Shown: piece after piece, positions 1 to 9,165 of the stretch
Layout of the letters: every line of letters starts with the position of its first letter
Numbering within the stretch: position 1 is the first letter of the stretch
DNA from: Shinella lacus
GTDB taxonomy: Bacteria > Pseudomonadota > Alphaproteobacteria > Rhizobiales > Rhizobiaceae
DNA length: 64,000 nt
Direction of reading: 5' to 3'
Assembly: GCF_010994755.1 (NCBI RefSeq)
Contig: NZ_WHSB02000002.1
Location: forward strand, 248,001-312,000
Made by a program: the position numbers and the translations under genes
The notes under the pieces: generated by a model
Told to the model about the DNA's origin: nothing
What the model saw: only the letters and a program-made list of their open reading frames with translations
The model's database searches: none

Positions 1-1097
1 GAGCCGGACTCGCCGTCGCCGTGGACCGCATGGGCAACATTTTTGGCATCTGGCGGCCGGAAGGTCTGGACGATGCGGCGCCGCTGATGCTCGGCTCGCA
101 TATCGACACGGTCATCGATGCCGGCATCTATGACGGATGTTACGGCGTTCTTGCGGGGCTGGAGGTGATCGAGACCTTGAAAGCCGAGGGTTTTCGGCCA
201 TCGCGCCCGGTGGTTGTCGCCGCTTTTACCAACGAGGAAGGTGTGCGTTACGCGCCCGACATGATGGGCTCGCTGGTCTATGCGGGCGGGCTCGATGTCG
301 ATGCGGCGCTTGCATCGGTCGGGACGGATGGAACGGTGCTCGGCGACGAACTCGCCCGCATCGGCTACGCCGGCGACTATGAACCCGGCTTCCTGAGGCC
401 GCAGGCCTATCTCGAACTGCACATAGAACAAGGCCCCGCGCTGGAGCGCGAGAGCATCTCGATCGGTGCGGTCGAGAACCTGCAGGGGATTTCCTGGCAG
501 CGGGTGACGATCGACGGCGACGCCAATCATGCCGGCACCACGCCGATGTCGATGCGCCGGGATGCCGGCCATGCGGCCGCACGCGTCGTCACCTTCCTGC
601 GGGAGCGCGCGGTGGCCGCCAACACGCCAACAGTCGCCACGGTCGGCTGCATGCGCTTCGAGCCCAACGCCATCAACGTCATCCCGTCGCGCGCGACCTT
701 CACGGTCGACCTGCGCGATCCGGACGAGGGGCGCCTGACGCAGGAGGAGGCGGCCCTTGCCGCATTCCTCGACGTTTTGGCGATGGAAGAGCGGTTTTCG
801 GTTTCCGTCGAGCGGCTGGCCCGGTTCGAACCGGTCACGTTCGACCGGGGGATTGTCGAGCACATCGAGGCAGCGGCCGGAGAGCGCGGTCTTTCCTGCA
901 AACGCATGACATCCGGCGCCGGCCACGATGCGCAGATGATCGCCCGCATCGCGCCCGCCGCGATGATCTTCGTGCCGAGCGCCGGTGGCATTAGCCACAA
1001 TCCGAAGGAATATACCGCGGACGACGACCTTGTTGCCGGGGCCAACATCCTGCTCGATGTCGTTCGCCGCCTGGCCGCTGAAGGAGAAACGGCATGA
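1..1097 (+). CDS. Zn-dependent amidase/carbamoylase of the HyuC/AllC family (5' end missing)
   Basis: M20-family hydrolase of the allantoate amidohydrolase / N-carbamoyl-L-amino-acid hydrolase type, which removes carbamoyl or ureido nitrogen from small substrates with two active-site metals. The reading frame is open to base 3 with family-like sequence (AGLAVAVDRMGNIFG), so the true start lies upstream of the window; the GTG at 21 is internal. Visible metal and substrate motifs are GSHIDT, then AGIYDG, NEEGVRY, ELHIEQGP, HAGTTPMSMRRDA and SGAGHDAQM. About 365 codons are visible against the usual 410-430. Its stop overlaps the next start (ATGA), so both genes are one operon. The exact substrate cannot be told from sequence. 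Confidence 0.88.
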   Translation, partial: AGLAVAVDRMGNIFGIWRPEGLDDAAPLMLGSHIDTVIDAGIYDGCYGVLAGLEVIETLKAEGFRPSRPVVVAAFTNEEGVRYAPDMMGSLVYAGGLDVDAALASVGTDGTVLGDELARIGYAGDYEPGFLRPQAYLELHIEQGPALERESISIGAVENLQGISWQRVTIDGDANHAGTTPMSMRRDAGHAAARVVTFLRERAVAANTPTVATVGCMRFEPNAINVIPSRATFTVDLRDPDEGRLTQEEAALAAFLDVLAMEERFSVSVERLARFEPVTFDRGIVEHIEAAAGERGLSCKRMTSGAGHDAQMIARIAPAAMIFVPSAGGISHNPKEYTADDDLVAGANILLDVVRRLAAEGETA

Positions 1098-2254
1098 CCA
1101 TCGACAGGAAGGCGCTTCACGCCGAAATGACCGCATGGCGGCGAGACCTGCACGCCCATCCCGAATTCGGCTTCGAGGAGAAACGCACCGCGGCCTTCGT
1201 GGCGGCGAAGCTTCGCGAATTCGGCCTCGGCGAGGTTGTTGAAGGCGTCGGTGGCACGGGTGTCGTCGGAACGCTGAAGCGCGGGTCGGGCAATCGCGCC
1301 ATCGCGCTCAGGGCGGATATGGATGCGCTGAGGATTCCCGAGCAGGGTGACAAGGCCTATCGCTCGCGAAACCCCGGCGTCATGCATGCCTGCGGCCATG
1401 ATGGACACACGGTGATGCTGCTCGGCGCCGCGAAGATGCTGGCCGAGCAGGGCGGTTTCGATGGCACGGTCCGGTTCATCTTCCAGCCGGCAGAGGAATG
1501 GGGCAAGGGCGCACTCGCCATGCTCGACGATGGCCTCATGCAGCGGTTTCCCTTCGACGAGATCTACGGCATCCACAATATGCCGGGCCTGCCGGTCGGG
1601 CATTTCGAGACGCGGCCCGGCCCTTTCATGTCCGCGGAAGACAATTTCGAGATCGTGCTTCAAGGTGTGGGCGGCCACGCGGCGCGGCCGCACTGGGGCA
1701 ACGAGGTGCTCGTCGCGGCCTGCGCGCTGGTCACCAATCTGCAGACCATCGTCTCGCGCCGGCTGAGCCCGACGGATGTGGGTGTCGTCTCGGTCACGGA
1801 ACTCATCACCGACGGCACGCGCAACGCGCTGCCGGGCCTGGCGCGCGTGCTGGGCGATGCCCGCAGTTTTCGACCGGAGGTGAGCGCTTCCATCGAAAAG
1901 CAGATGCGCATCATCGCAGAGGGCACAGCGCTGGCGCACAACGTCACCGCGACGGTCACCTATACGAGGGAGTTCGTTCCGCTTTTGAACGATGCCGCAC
2001 TCGTCGAAGAAGCCTTCGCCGTAGCGCGTGATTTCCTGCGGCCGGATAACGTCCGGCTCGCGGCCGAGCCGATGACGGGGTCGGAGGATTTTGCGCATTT
2101 CCTCGCCCATGTGCCCGGCTGCTTTGTCTTCCTAGGCAATGGCCGGGAGTCGGCGCCGCTGCACAATCCCACCTACGATTTCAACGATGAAGGGCTCCTG
2201 CACGGCGCGGATTTCCACGCCGGAATGATCCGGCGCAGATGCGTGGTCGGGTGA
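1094..2254 (+). CDS. M20 amidohydrolase (hippurate hydrolase / N-acyl-amino-acid deacylase family)
   Basis: A 386-residue metal-dependent amidohydrolase that would cleave N-acyl or N-aryl amino acids to free amino acid and acid. Seen in order: RRDLHAHPEFGFEE near residue 17, LRADMDALRI near 72, the metal-binding HACGHDGHT (Cys100, His102), QPAEEWGKGA with Glu134/Glu135, and MTGSEDFAHF near the C terminus. The length is normal for the family. It overlaps the upstream HyuC-like gene by 4 bp, suggesting sequential steps in use of an amide nitrogen source. It converges on the dsdA remnant with no intergenic space (2254/2255). The true substrate is not recognisable. Confidence 0.88.
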   Translation: MTIDRKALHAEMTAWRRDLHAHPEFGFEEKRTAAFVAAKLREFGLGEVVEGVGGTGVVGTLKRGSGNRAIALRADMDALRIPEQGDKAYRSRNPGVMHACGHDGHTVMLLGAAKMLAEQGGFDGTVRFIFQPAEEWGKGALAMLDDGLMQRFPFDEIYGIHNMPGLPVGHFETRPGPFMSAEDNFEIVLQGVGGHAARPHWGNEVLVAACALVTNLQTIVSRRLSPTDVGVVSVTELITDGTRNALPGLARVLGDARSFRPEVSASIEKQMRIIAEGTALAHNVTATVTYTREFVPLLNDAALVEEAFAVARDFLRPDNVRLAAEPMTGSEDFAHFLAHVPGCFVFLGNGRESAPLHNPTYDFNDEGLLHGADFHAGMIRRRCVVG

Positions 2255-3578
2255 TCAGAGTTTTCTGGCGATTTCCAGAAAGGCCTCGAACTGCTCCTGA
2301 GGCACGAAGGATCCGCCGGTCGTCCAGACGATGTGGGTCGCCTGCGACAGGTGATCGGCGATGTTCAGCCGCTCGCAGAACGCACGTCCCTGCGGATGTT
2401 TCACGACGAATTCCGGCCCTGCGAAGCCTGCGGTCGCTGATGGCTCCAGGCGCAAGCCCTGGGTCTCATGGGCGAGAAGCAGCCAGCGGAAGAGCGATAT
2501 GTCGTCGACCGTGAAGATGCCGGCGAGCATGTTGCGCATGACGTGCGCCACGAAGGCCGACATGCGGGCAACCGCCGTGCCGTCTGCCTCGGTCCTGTTG
2601 CTCAGGCCCACATCGTAGACCGAGACCAGTTCGTCCGAGCCGCTCATCATGTGGACGAGCGCGCAGGGCGACTGGACGGGCTCGACGATGGACAAAGTCG
2701 CCGAAGACTTTCTTGGCGCCATAGGTGACGCCGCCGGGTGCGCCGCCAATGCCGCATGGCAGGTAGAGAAACAGCGGATGCTCGGCATCGACGACGATGC
2801 TTTGCGCATGGAGCTGTTCTGCGAGTTCCAGCGCCGCGACGCTGTATCCGAGGAACAACTGCCGGGATTGTTCGTCGTCAACGAAATAGATGGACGGGTC
2901 GCTTTCCGCGACGAGGCGGGCGTTCTCGACGGCGGTGGTGTAGTCCGCCTCGTGCTGCACGACCTCCACGCCGAGCTTCCGCAGCCGCTCCACTTTCCAG
3001 GCCTTGGCGTCGGACGACATGTGCACAGTGGCCTTGAAGCCGAGGGCGCGGGCGGCGACGCCCACGCTAAGCCCCAGGTTTCCCGTGCTGCCGACGGCGA
3101 TCGTGTGGCGGGAGAACAGCGCTTTTGCCTCGGCGCCGGCCAGGTCGCCGATATCCTGACCGTCCTTCAGGAGGCCTTCGCGCCTGGCGAGCGCCTCGGC
3201 GAAAACGAAGACCTCGTAGACGCCGCCGCGCGCCTTGATCGACCCGGCGACCGGCAGCGCGCTGTCCGCCTTCACGAACACCCGGCCGAATTCGGCGCCG
3301 CCATAGCCGAGGGCATCACGAAGGGCCTCCAGTTCGATCAGGTTCGAGCGGATTGCACCCGCCGTCGCCTTTAACTCGGGAAAGCAGGTTTCAAGCAGCG
3401 GTGCCAGCCGGGCCCAGTTCGCCTGCGCCTCGTCGACGTGGTCGGGGGTGAGCGGCAGGGAAGCGTCGCCGATCGCGTTGTCGCGATAGAGCGGATTGGT
3501 CCAGAGCGTCGGGCGGGCAGCAAGCACATCGTCGCGGTCGGGGTCGTTCGGGAGCTGAAATGTCATCGCGGCTTCCAT
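2255..3578 (-). pseudogene. dsdA: D-serine dehydratase, frameshifted
   Basis: PLP enzyme converting D-serine to pyruvate and ammonia. The N-terminal frame (3578 down to about 2690) carries the PLP lysine in SIKARGG (Lys115), the glycine-rich GSTGNLGLSVG and the PCGIGGAPGGVTYG segment. At 2684-2690 homology jumps to a second frame that continues EPVQSPCALV to the C terminus EIARKL at 2255. The family normally reads VHCFF-x-EP here; the DNA has CAT followed by CGTC and GAG, exactly as if 8 bases (TGCTTCTT) had been lost. Last gene of the glyA-folD-purU-dsdA series, 30 bp behind purU. It could be a real null allele or an assembly error; the rest of the gene is well preserved. ATG at 3566 is an alternative start. 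Confidence 0.8.
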
Positions 3579-3608
3579 TCTGGTTACGGCTTAGTCATAG
3601 CGGCTGGC

Positions 3609-4499
3609 TCAGCCCATGCGTTCGGAGACATAGGAACCCGGCGATGGCGGGAAGACGATCGTCTTGTTGCCGTTCACGAAGACACGGCCGTGAATATGGG
3701 CATGAATGGCGCGCGCCAAGACCTGGCTCTCCACGTCGCGGCCGAGGCTGACATAGTCGTCGGCGCTCTGCGCATGGGTGACGCGAACGGTGTCCTGCTC
3801 GATGATCGGGCCTTCGTCGAGATCGGCGGTCACATAGTGGGATGTTGCGCCGATGAGTTTGACGCCGCGCTCGAAGGCCTGCTTGTAGGGATTGGCGCCC
3901 TTGAACGAGGGCAGGAAAGAGTGGTGGATATTGATGATGCGGCCGGACATCCTGCGGCACATCTCGTCGGACAGGACCTGCATGTAGCGCGCGAGCACGA
4001 TGAGCTCCGCGCCGGATTCCTCGACGATCCGCATCTGTTCGGCTTCGGCCGCGGGCTTGTTTTCCTTCGTCACCTTGATGCAATGGAACGGAATGTCGTG
4101 GTTCACCACGAGCTTCTGGTAGTCCGTATGGTTGGAGATGACGCCGACGATGTCGATCGGCAGCGCCCCGATGCGCCAGCGATACAGCAGGTCGTTCAGG
4201 CAATGGCCGAAGCGCGAGACCATCAGCACGACCTTGCGCTTGGCCGTTTCGTCGAAGAACTCGGCGTCGGCCGCATATCTTTCGACGATCTCCGCGAAAC
4301 CCTCGCGCAGTTGCGAGAGCGTGCGGCCTTCTTCCGAATGGAAGCTGACGCGCATGAAATACCGACCGGTGCTCTTGTCGTCGAACTGGGCGCTGTCGGA
4401 AATGTTGCAGCCGTTCGTGGAAAGATAGTTGGCGATCGCGGCGGTCACGCCGCGGATCGAAGGGCAGGCGACGCGAAGCGCATATCGGTGGGTGGACAT
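3609..4499 (-). CDS. purU: Formyltetrahydrofolate deformylase
   Basis: Hydrolyses 10-formyl-THF to formate and THF, balancing the one-carbon pool. An N-terminal ACT domain (about residues 1-85, starting MSTHRYALRVACPSIRG) is followed by a formyltransferase-fold hydrolase domain with IINIHHSFLPSF and TADLDEGPIIEQD, which contain the catalytic His and Asp. The frame is open further upstream, but the start at 4499 is chosen because the ACT domain begins there and a GAGG lies about 10 bases before it; this gives 296 residues. It lies 26 bp behind folD, in the same operon as glyA. Identification is firm. Confidence 0.93.
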   Translation of the reverse strand: MSTHRYALRVACPSIRGVTAAIANYLSTNGCNISDSAQFDDKSTGRYFMRVSFHSEEGRTLSQLREGFAEIVERYAADAEFFDETAKRKVVLMVSRFGHCLNDLLYRWRIGALPIDIVGVISNHTDYQKLVVNHDIPFHCIKVTKENKPAAEAEQMRIVEESGAELIVLARYMQVLSDEMCRRMSGRIINIHHSFLPSFKGANPYKQAFERGVKLIGATSHYVTADLDEGPIIEQDTVRVTHAQSADDYVSLGRDVESQVLARAIHAHIHGRVFVNGNKTIVFPPSPGSYVSERMG

Positions 4500-4525
4500 G
4501 GCTGGAATTCCTCTGGCTGCGCCGG

Positions 4526-5422
4526 TCAATCGGCGCTGATAGCGTTCAGGCGGCAGAAGGCCGTCAGGGTGTTGGAGAGCAGGCAGGCGATCGTCATGGG
4601 GCCGACGCCGCCGGGCACGGGCGTGATCGCGGCCGCGTGGCCGGCTTCCTCGAAAGCGACGTCGCCGACGATGCGCGATTTGCCGTCCACCTCGATGCGG
4701 TTGATGCCGACGTCGATGACCACCGCGCCGGGCTTGATCCAGTCGCCGCGAACCAATCCGGGGCGTCCGACTGCGACGACCAGAATATCAGCCGCCCGGC
4801 AGAGCGCCGGCGTGTTTTTTGTGCGCGAATGGGCGATCGTCACGGTGCAGTTTTCCGCAAGGAGAAGCTGCGCCATCGGCTTTCCGACGATGTTGGACTT
4901 GCCGATGATGACGGCGTGAAGGCCGGAAAGGCTTTGGCCGAGCCGATCCTTCAGCAGCATCAGGCAGCCGAGCGGCGTGCAGGGCACCAGCGCTGGCTGG
5001 CCGGTCGAAAGACGGCCGGCATTGGAAATATGGAAGCCGTCGACGTCCTTGTCGGGATTGATTTCCTGGATGACCGCGGCCGCATCGAGATGGGCCGGCA
5101 GCGGCAGTTGGACCAGGATGCCGTGCACGTCCGGATCGACATTGAGCCTGCCAATCAACGCCATCAGCTCGGCCTGTCCGGTGTCGGTGGCAAGCTCGTA
5201 TTTGAACGAATGCATGCCCGCGGCCACCGTCTGGCGATGCTTCGAGCCGACATAGACGGCACTTGCCGGGTCGGACCCGACGAGCACGACGGCGAGCCCC
5301 GGAACCTTGCCGGTTCTCTGCCTGGCGCTTTCCACCCGCAGCTTGATGTCTTCGAGCAGCTCGGCAGCGAACCGTTTGCCATCGATGACGGCGGTGCCGG
5401 CGATCCTGTCCATTCCCATCAT
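4526..5422 (-). CDS. folD: Bifunctional methylene-THF dehydrogenase / methenyl-THF cyclohydrolase
   Basis: Interconverts 5,10-methylene-THF, methenyl-THF and 10-formyl-THF with NADP. The 298-residue protein has the catalytic-lysine stretch YVGSKHRQT, the signature KDVDGFH, PCTPLGC, the nucleotide-binding GKSNIVGKP and the C-terminal [10 protein letters not shown]. Three ATG codons lie within the first four codons, so the exact start is uncertain by 9 bases. It starts 13 bp after glyA, which supplies its substrate, and feeds purU next door: the three genes form a serine-to-formyl-THF-to-formate route. Confidence 0.95.
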   Translation of the reverse strand: MMGMDRIAGTAVIDGKRFAAELLEDIKLRVESARQRTGKVPGLAVVLVGSDPASAVYVGSKHRQTVAAGMHSFKYELATDTGQAELMALIGRLNVDPDVHGILVQLPLPAHLDAAAVIQEINPDKDVDGFHISNAGRLSTGQPALVPCTPLGCLMLLKDRLGQSLSGLHAVIIGKSNIVGKPMAQLLLAENCTVTIAHSRTKNTPALCRAADILVVAVGRPGLVRGDWIKPGAVVIDVGINRIEVDGKSRIVGDVAFEEAGHAAAITPVPGGVGPMTIACLLSNTLTAFCRLNAISAD

Positions 5423-5435
5423 TGTTCCCCGATGA

Positions 5436-6713
5436 TCATTGGGCGTAGACCGGGAAGGCCCGGGTCAGGTCTGCGACCTTCGCCTTGGCTCCGGGCACGA
5501 TGTCATTGGCCTTGCCGGCCGCTTCCGCCTCGATGAGGTCGGCGATGATGGTGCCAAGCGTGCGCAACTCGTCTTCCTTCATGCCGCGCGTGGTGGCGGC
5601 GGAGACGCCGAGGCGCATGCCGACCCATTCGGGCGGGCGCGGGCTGTCGTTCGGGATCGGGTTCTTGTTCGCCGTGATATTGGCGCGCGCGAGAAGGTCC
5701 TCCGCCTGCTTGCCGTTGAGCCCCTTGCTCGACAGATCGACCAGGACGATATGCGTGTCGGTTCCGCCGGAGACGATGCGGATGCCGCGCTCGATCAGCG
5801 TTTCGGCAAGCGCGCGCGCATTGGCCTTCACCTGATGGGCATAGACCTTGAAGTCGTCGCGCAGCGCTTCGCCGAGGCAGATCGCCTTGGCGGCGAGCAC
5901 ATTGCTGTGCAGCGAGCCCTGGACGCCGGGGAAAACGGCAGCCTGCAGCTTCTTGAACCAGTCGGGGTTGTTGGTGAGGATCAGGCCGCCGCGCGGGCCG
6001 CGCAGCGTCTTGGTCGTCGTGCAGGTGACGATGTCGGCATGGGGGAACGGCGAGGGGTGGGCGCCGCCGGCAACGAGGCCCGCAATATGCGCCATATCGA
6101 CGAGGAACCAGGCGCCGACCTTCCTGGCGATCCTGCCCATGCGCTCGAAATCCAGTTCACGCGGATAAGCCGAGCCGCCGGTGATGAGGAGGGTCGGGCG
6201 GACCTTTTCGGCAATGCGCTCCAGCGCGTCGTAGTCGATGACTTCGGTCTGTGGGTCGACATTGTAATTGTGCGATTCGAACCAGCGGCCAGACAGGTTG
6301 CCCTTCATGCCGTGCGACAGGTGGCCGCCGGCGGCGAGATCGAGCGAGAGAACCTTGTCGCCCGGCTTCAGCAGCAGGAAGAAGACGGCGAGGTTTGCCT
6401 GGGTGCCGGAGTGGGGCTGGACGTTGGCGTAAGCGCAGCCGAACAGTTCCTTCGCGCGGTCGATCGCCGCCTGCTCGACGATGTCGACGAACTGGCCGCC
6501 GCCGTGGAAGCGGTTGCCCGGATAGCCTTCCAGCGTCTTGTTGGTCATTTCATGCGCCAGCGCGTCGAGCACGGCGCGGCTGACGATGTTTTCGGACGCG
6601 ATGAGTTCGATCTGGTCCTGCTGGCGCTTGCGCTCGTTGTCGAGCGCCTCGGCCACGAGGGGATCGCGCTCGTGAACCGAGGCGTTGAAATAGGCTTGTG
6701 TCTGTTCGGTCAT
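5436..6713 (-). CDS. glyA: Serine hydroxymethyltransferase
   Basis: PLP enzyme converting serine and THF to glycine and 5,10-methylene-THF. The protein has 425 residues with [10 protein letters not shown], the PLP-lysine motif [12 protein letters not shown] and the [10 protein letters not shown] region typical of bacterial SHMT. First gene of the minus-strand one-carbon operon and divergent from the LysR gene at 6848, which may regulate it. Rhizobia often carry more than one glyA; grouping with folD and purU suggests a copy devoted to serine/glycine catabolism, but this is inference. Confidence 0.95.
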   Translation of the reverse strand: MTEQTQAYFNASVHERDPLVAEALDNERKRQQDQIELIASENIVSRAVLDALAHEMTNKTLEGYPGNRFHGGGQFVDIVEQAAIDRAKELFGCAYANVQPHSGTQANLAVFFLLLKPGDKVLSLDLAAGGHLSHGMKGNLSGRWFESHNYNVDPQTEVIDYDALERIAEKVRPTLLITGGSAYPRELDFERMGRIARKVGAWFLVDMAHIAGLVAGGAHPSPFPHADIVTCTTTKTLRGPRGGLILTNNPDWFKKLQAAVFPGVQGSLHSNVLAAKAICLGEALRDDFKVYAHQVKANARALAETLIERGIRIVSGGTDTHIVLVDLSSKGLNGKQAEDLLARANITANKNPIPNDSPRPPEWVGMRLGVSAATTRGMKEDELRTLGTIIADLIEAEAAGKANDIVPGAKAKVADLTRAFPVYAQ

Positions 6714-6847
6714 GACCTGTCTCCCGGCGAATGCCGCTGTCTTGGGTTCGTCGGAAAGCTAGTCGGACGCTCATTCCAGAAAAAGTTAATAATATTTGCA
6801 CATACGTTCTGATTTGCTAATCATTCAATCTCACGTCAGGGAGACGA

Positions 6848-7795
6848 ATGATGGACCTCGCCCGCTTGCGCGCACTCAGAGAATTGTCGATCCGCAAGAC
6901 GATGGCCGCCGTCGCCGAGGCGCTCTATGTCTCGCCCTCGGCCGTGTCGCAGCAGATCGCGCTGCTCGAACAGGAGGTCGGCATCGACTTGATCGAGCGC
7001 CGCGGGCGCGGTGTCGAGCTGACACCGGCCGGCAAGCAGCTTGTCGAGCGGGCCGAGCGTATCCTGATCGAGCTGGAATCGGCGCGAGCCGATATTGCGG
7101 AGCTGAAGAAGGTCATTGCCGGCGAGTTGCGGGTTGCCGCCTTTCCCTCCATCGCGGCGGCGCTGGTGGCGGGCGCGATCCAGGACCTGCACCGTCTGCA
7201 CCCGCGCCTGACCGTGCAGTTCGATGAAATGGAACCCGCGGAAAGCCTGGCCGCCCTTCGAAGCTGGCAGACCGATCTCGCCTTCATCGACGATCTCAAC
7301 GTGCCGCCCGGAGCGCTGGACCCGAACATCGAGACGATCCCGCTGATGGAGGACGTCTTCAACGTCATGGTCTCCCAGACGCACGCGCTCGCCAACCAGC
7401 CGACCGTCATGCTGCACCAATTGCGGGACGAGCGCTGGGCGCTCGACACCGCGTCTTCCACCTATAACCGGATGATTTCCGATGCTTGCCAGGAGGCGGG
7501 TTTCACGCCGAACATCGTGGCGCGCTGCAAGGGTTTTGAGGTGACGATCGCGCTCATTCGCGAGGGATACGGCATCTCGATCCTGCCCGGTCTACGCGCA
7601 AGCTACGACCTGGAGGACGTCTGGGTCTGCAAGGTCGTGCCGGAAATCCGGCGCAAGATTTCTCTCGCCTTCCGGAAGGGCGAGAAGAAAAGCCCGGCCG
7701 TGCAGGCCTTCATTGCCGAGGTCAACCAGCGGGTCGGCGGGCGCCGCCGGCCGACCTCCATCGTGGAGCAAGCGGCTAATGGGGAGGGCGGTTGA
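6848..7795 (+). CDS. LysR-family transcriptional regulator
   Basis: A 315-residue LTTR with an N-terminal winged HTH (about residues 3-62, including PSAVSQQIALLEQEVG and the wing GVELTPAGK) and a C-terminal substrate-binding domain (about 90-300) for an unidentified co-inducer. A GGGAGACGA Shine-Dalgarno sits just before the ATG. It is divergent from glyA across 134 bp and lies upstream of the aap genes on the same strand, so either the glyA operon or aapJ is a plausible target. No clear T-N11-A box could be assigned in the AT-rich spacer. Confidence 0.88.
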   Translation: MMDLARLRALRELSIRKTMAAVAEALYVSPSAVSQQIALLEQEVGIDLIERRGRGVELTPAGKQLVERAERILIELESARADIAELKKVIAGELRVAAFPSIAAALVAGAIQDLHRLHPRLTVQFDEMEPAESLAALRSWQTDLAFIDDLNVPPGALDPNIETIPLMEDVFNVMVSQTHALANQPTVMLHQLRDERWALDTASSTYNRMISDACQEAGFTPNIVARCKGFEVTIALIREGYGISILPGLRASYDLEDVWVCKVVPEIRRKISLAFRKGEKKSPAVQAFIAEVNQRVGGRRRPTSIVEQAANGEGG

Positions 7796-8063
7796 CGGCA
7801 CCGAAGCATGAATAAATCAACAGTTTTTCTAAGTGGTATGTAAAGTAGAATTAAGTAGACCTGTATAAACACGCCTCCTATCGTTCCCCTGTCGATTGAT
7901 ATGGGCCGCGCATCGGATAGCCGCAGCGACCTCAGGCCAACGACGGAACATCAGCTTCAGAACGGCAAGAGCCGCTGTTGCCCTATCGCCCAAGCACGTC
8001 TCGGCAACACCGGCTGTCCTGCGCGTTCACGCAGGCCAACTCGCGATAGAACAGGGGAATACA

Positions 8064-9095
8064 ATGAATTTCAAACACATACTGATGGCCGGCACCTTTG
8101 CCGGCGCAGCCCTCGTGGCGAGCCACGCTTCCGCCTCTGTGCTCGATACCGTCAAGCAGCGCGGGACGCTGAATTGCGGCACCGACAACACGGCGCCCGG
8201 CTTCGGCTACCTCAACACCACGACGGGCCAGATGGAAGGGCTCGACGTCGATTTCTGCAAGGCGATCGCCGCCGCCGTTCTCGGCGATGCGTCCAAGGTC
8301 AAGTTCGTCACGGTCACGGACAAGAGCCGTTTCGACGCGGTGCTGACCAACCAGGTCGATGTCGTCTTCGCCCACACAACCATCAAGCCCGCCCGCGAAT
8401 CCTCGATCGCCATCGATTTCCTGCCGATCAATTTCTACGACGGCACCGGCGTCATGGTGAAGACCGAGTCCGGCGTCGCGAAATTCGACGACCTCGACGG
8501 CGCCACCTTCTGCACGACGCAGGGCTCGGTAACCGAGACGGTGCTGACCAGCGCCTTCAAGGCGCGCGGCTGGACGGCCTCCAAGGTCCTGACCTACGAG
8601 AACCTCGAAAAGCTTTTCGCCGCGCTGAATTCCGGCCGCTGCAACGCCATGAGCACCGACAAGTCGGCGCTCGCCGCTTGGGCCGGCAACTCGCCCAAGC
8701 CGGCCGATTACCTCATCCTGCCCGACACGCTCGACAAGTCGCCCTTCGGCGGTTTCGTCGTGGCGAATGATTCCAGGTGGCGCAATGCGCTGCGCTGGTC
8801 CTCCTACGGCCTGTTCCAGGCAGAAGAATCCGGGATTTCGCAGGCCAATCTCGATGAGAAGCTGAAGAGCGAGGACCCCTTCGTCCAGAAATTCCTCGGC
8901 GTGGGCGGCGGTTACGGCAAGGATTTCGGCCTGCCCGACGACTTCGTGGCGCAGGCGATCAAGGCCGTCGGAAACTACGGCGAGATCTATGCGCGCAATC
9001 TCGGCCCCGACACCAAGATGTTCCTCGACCGCAAGGGCACGCCGAACGCGCTCTGGACCGAGGGCGGCGCCATCTATTCGCCCCTCTGGAACTGA
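8064..9095 (+). CDS. aapJ: General L-amino-acid ABC transporter, periplasmic binding protein
   Basis: Periplasmic binding component of an Aap/Bzt-type polar amino-acid importer. The start at 8064 begins a typical Sec signal peptide (about residues 1-23, ending near SHASA) after a GGGGAA ribosome site; the open frame reaches further upstream but without homology. The mature protein begins VLDTVKQRGTLNCGT and carries the SBP_bac_3 motif GLDVDFCKAIAAA. At 343 residues it matches AapJ, longer than the usual 260-residue class because of a C-terminal extension. First of four genes; 268 bp of AT-rich leader precede it. Glutamate, aspartate and other L-amino acids are known ligands of the family. Confidence 0.9.
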   Translation: MNFKHILMAGTFAGAALVASHASASVLDTVKQRGTLNCGTDNTAPGFGYLNTTTGQMEGLDVDFCKAIAAAVLGDASKVKFVTVTDKSRFDAVLTNQVDVVFAHTTIKPARESSIAIDFLPINFYDGTGVMVKTESGVAKFDDLDGATFCTTQGSVTETVLTSAFKARGWTASKVLTYENLEKLFAALNSGRCNAMSTDKSALAAWAGNSPKPADYLILPDTLDKSPFGGFVVANDSRWRNALRWSSYGLFQAEESGISQANLDEKLKSEDPFVQKFLGVGGGYGKDFGLPDDFVAQAIKAVGNYGEIYARNLGPDTKMFLDRKGTPNALWTEGGAIYSPLWN

Positions 9096-9165
9096 TCCCT
9101 CTGCCGCGTGAGCCGAGGCGGAGCCCGTCTGCCTCGGCTTTCTTTCGAGCGTCTGGAACTGCGAT

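Noticed and set aside
6714-6847. LysR box or glycine/THF riboswitch between glyA and the LysR gene
   Set aside because: The AT-rich spacer is too short for these riboswitches on the glyA side and no clear T-N11-A dyad stood out.
7796-8063. Sigma-54 promoter or N-regulated site ahead of aapJ
   Set aside because: I looked for a GG-N10-GC type element and found none convincing.
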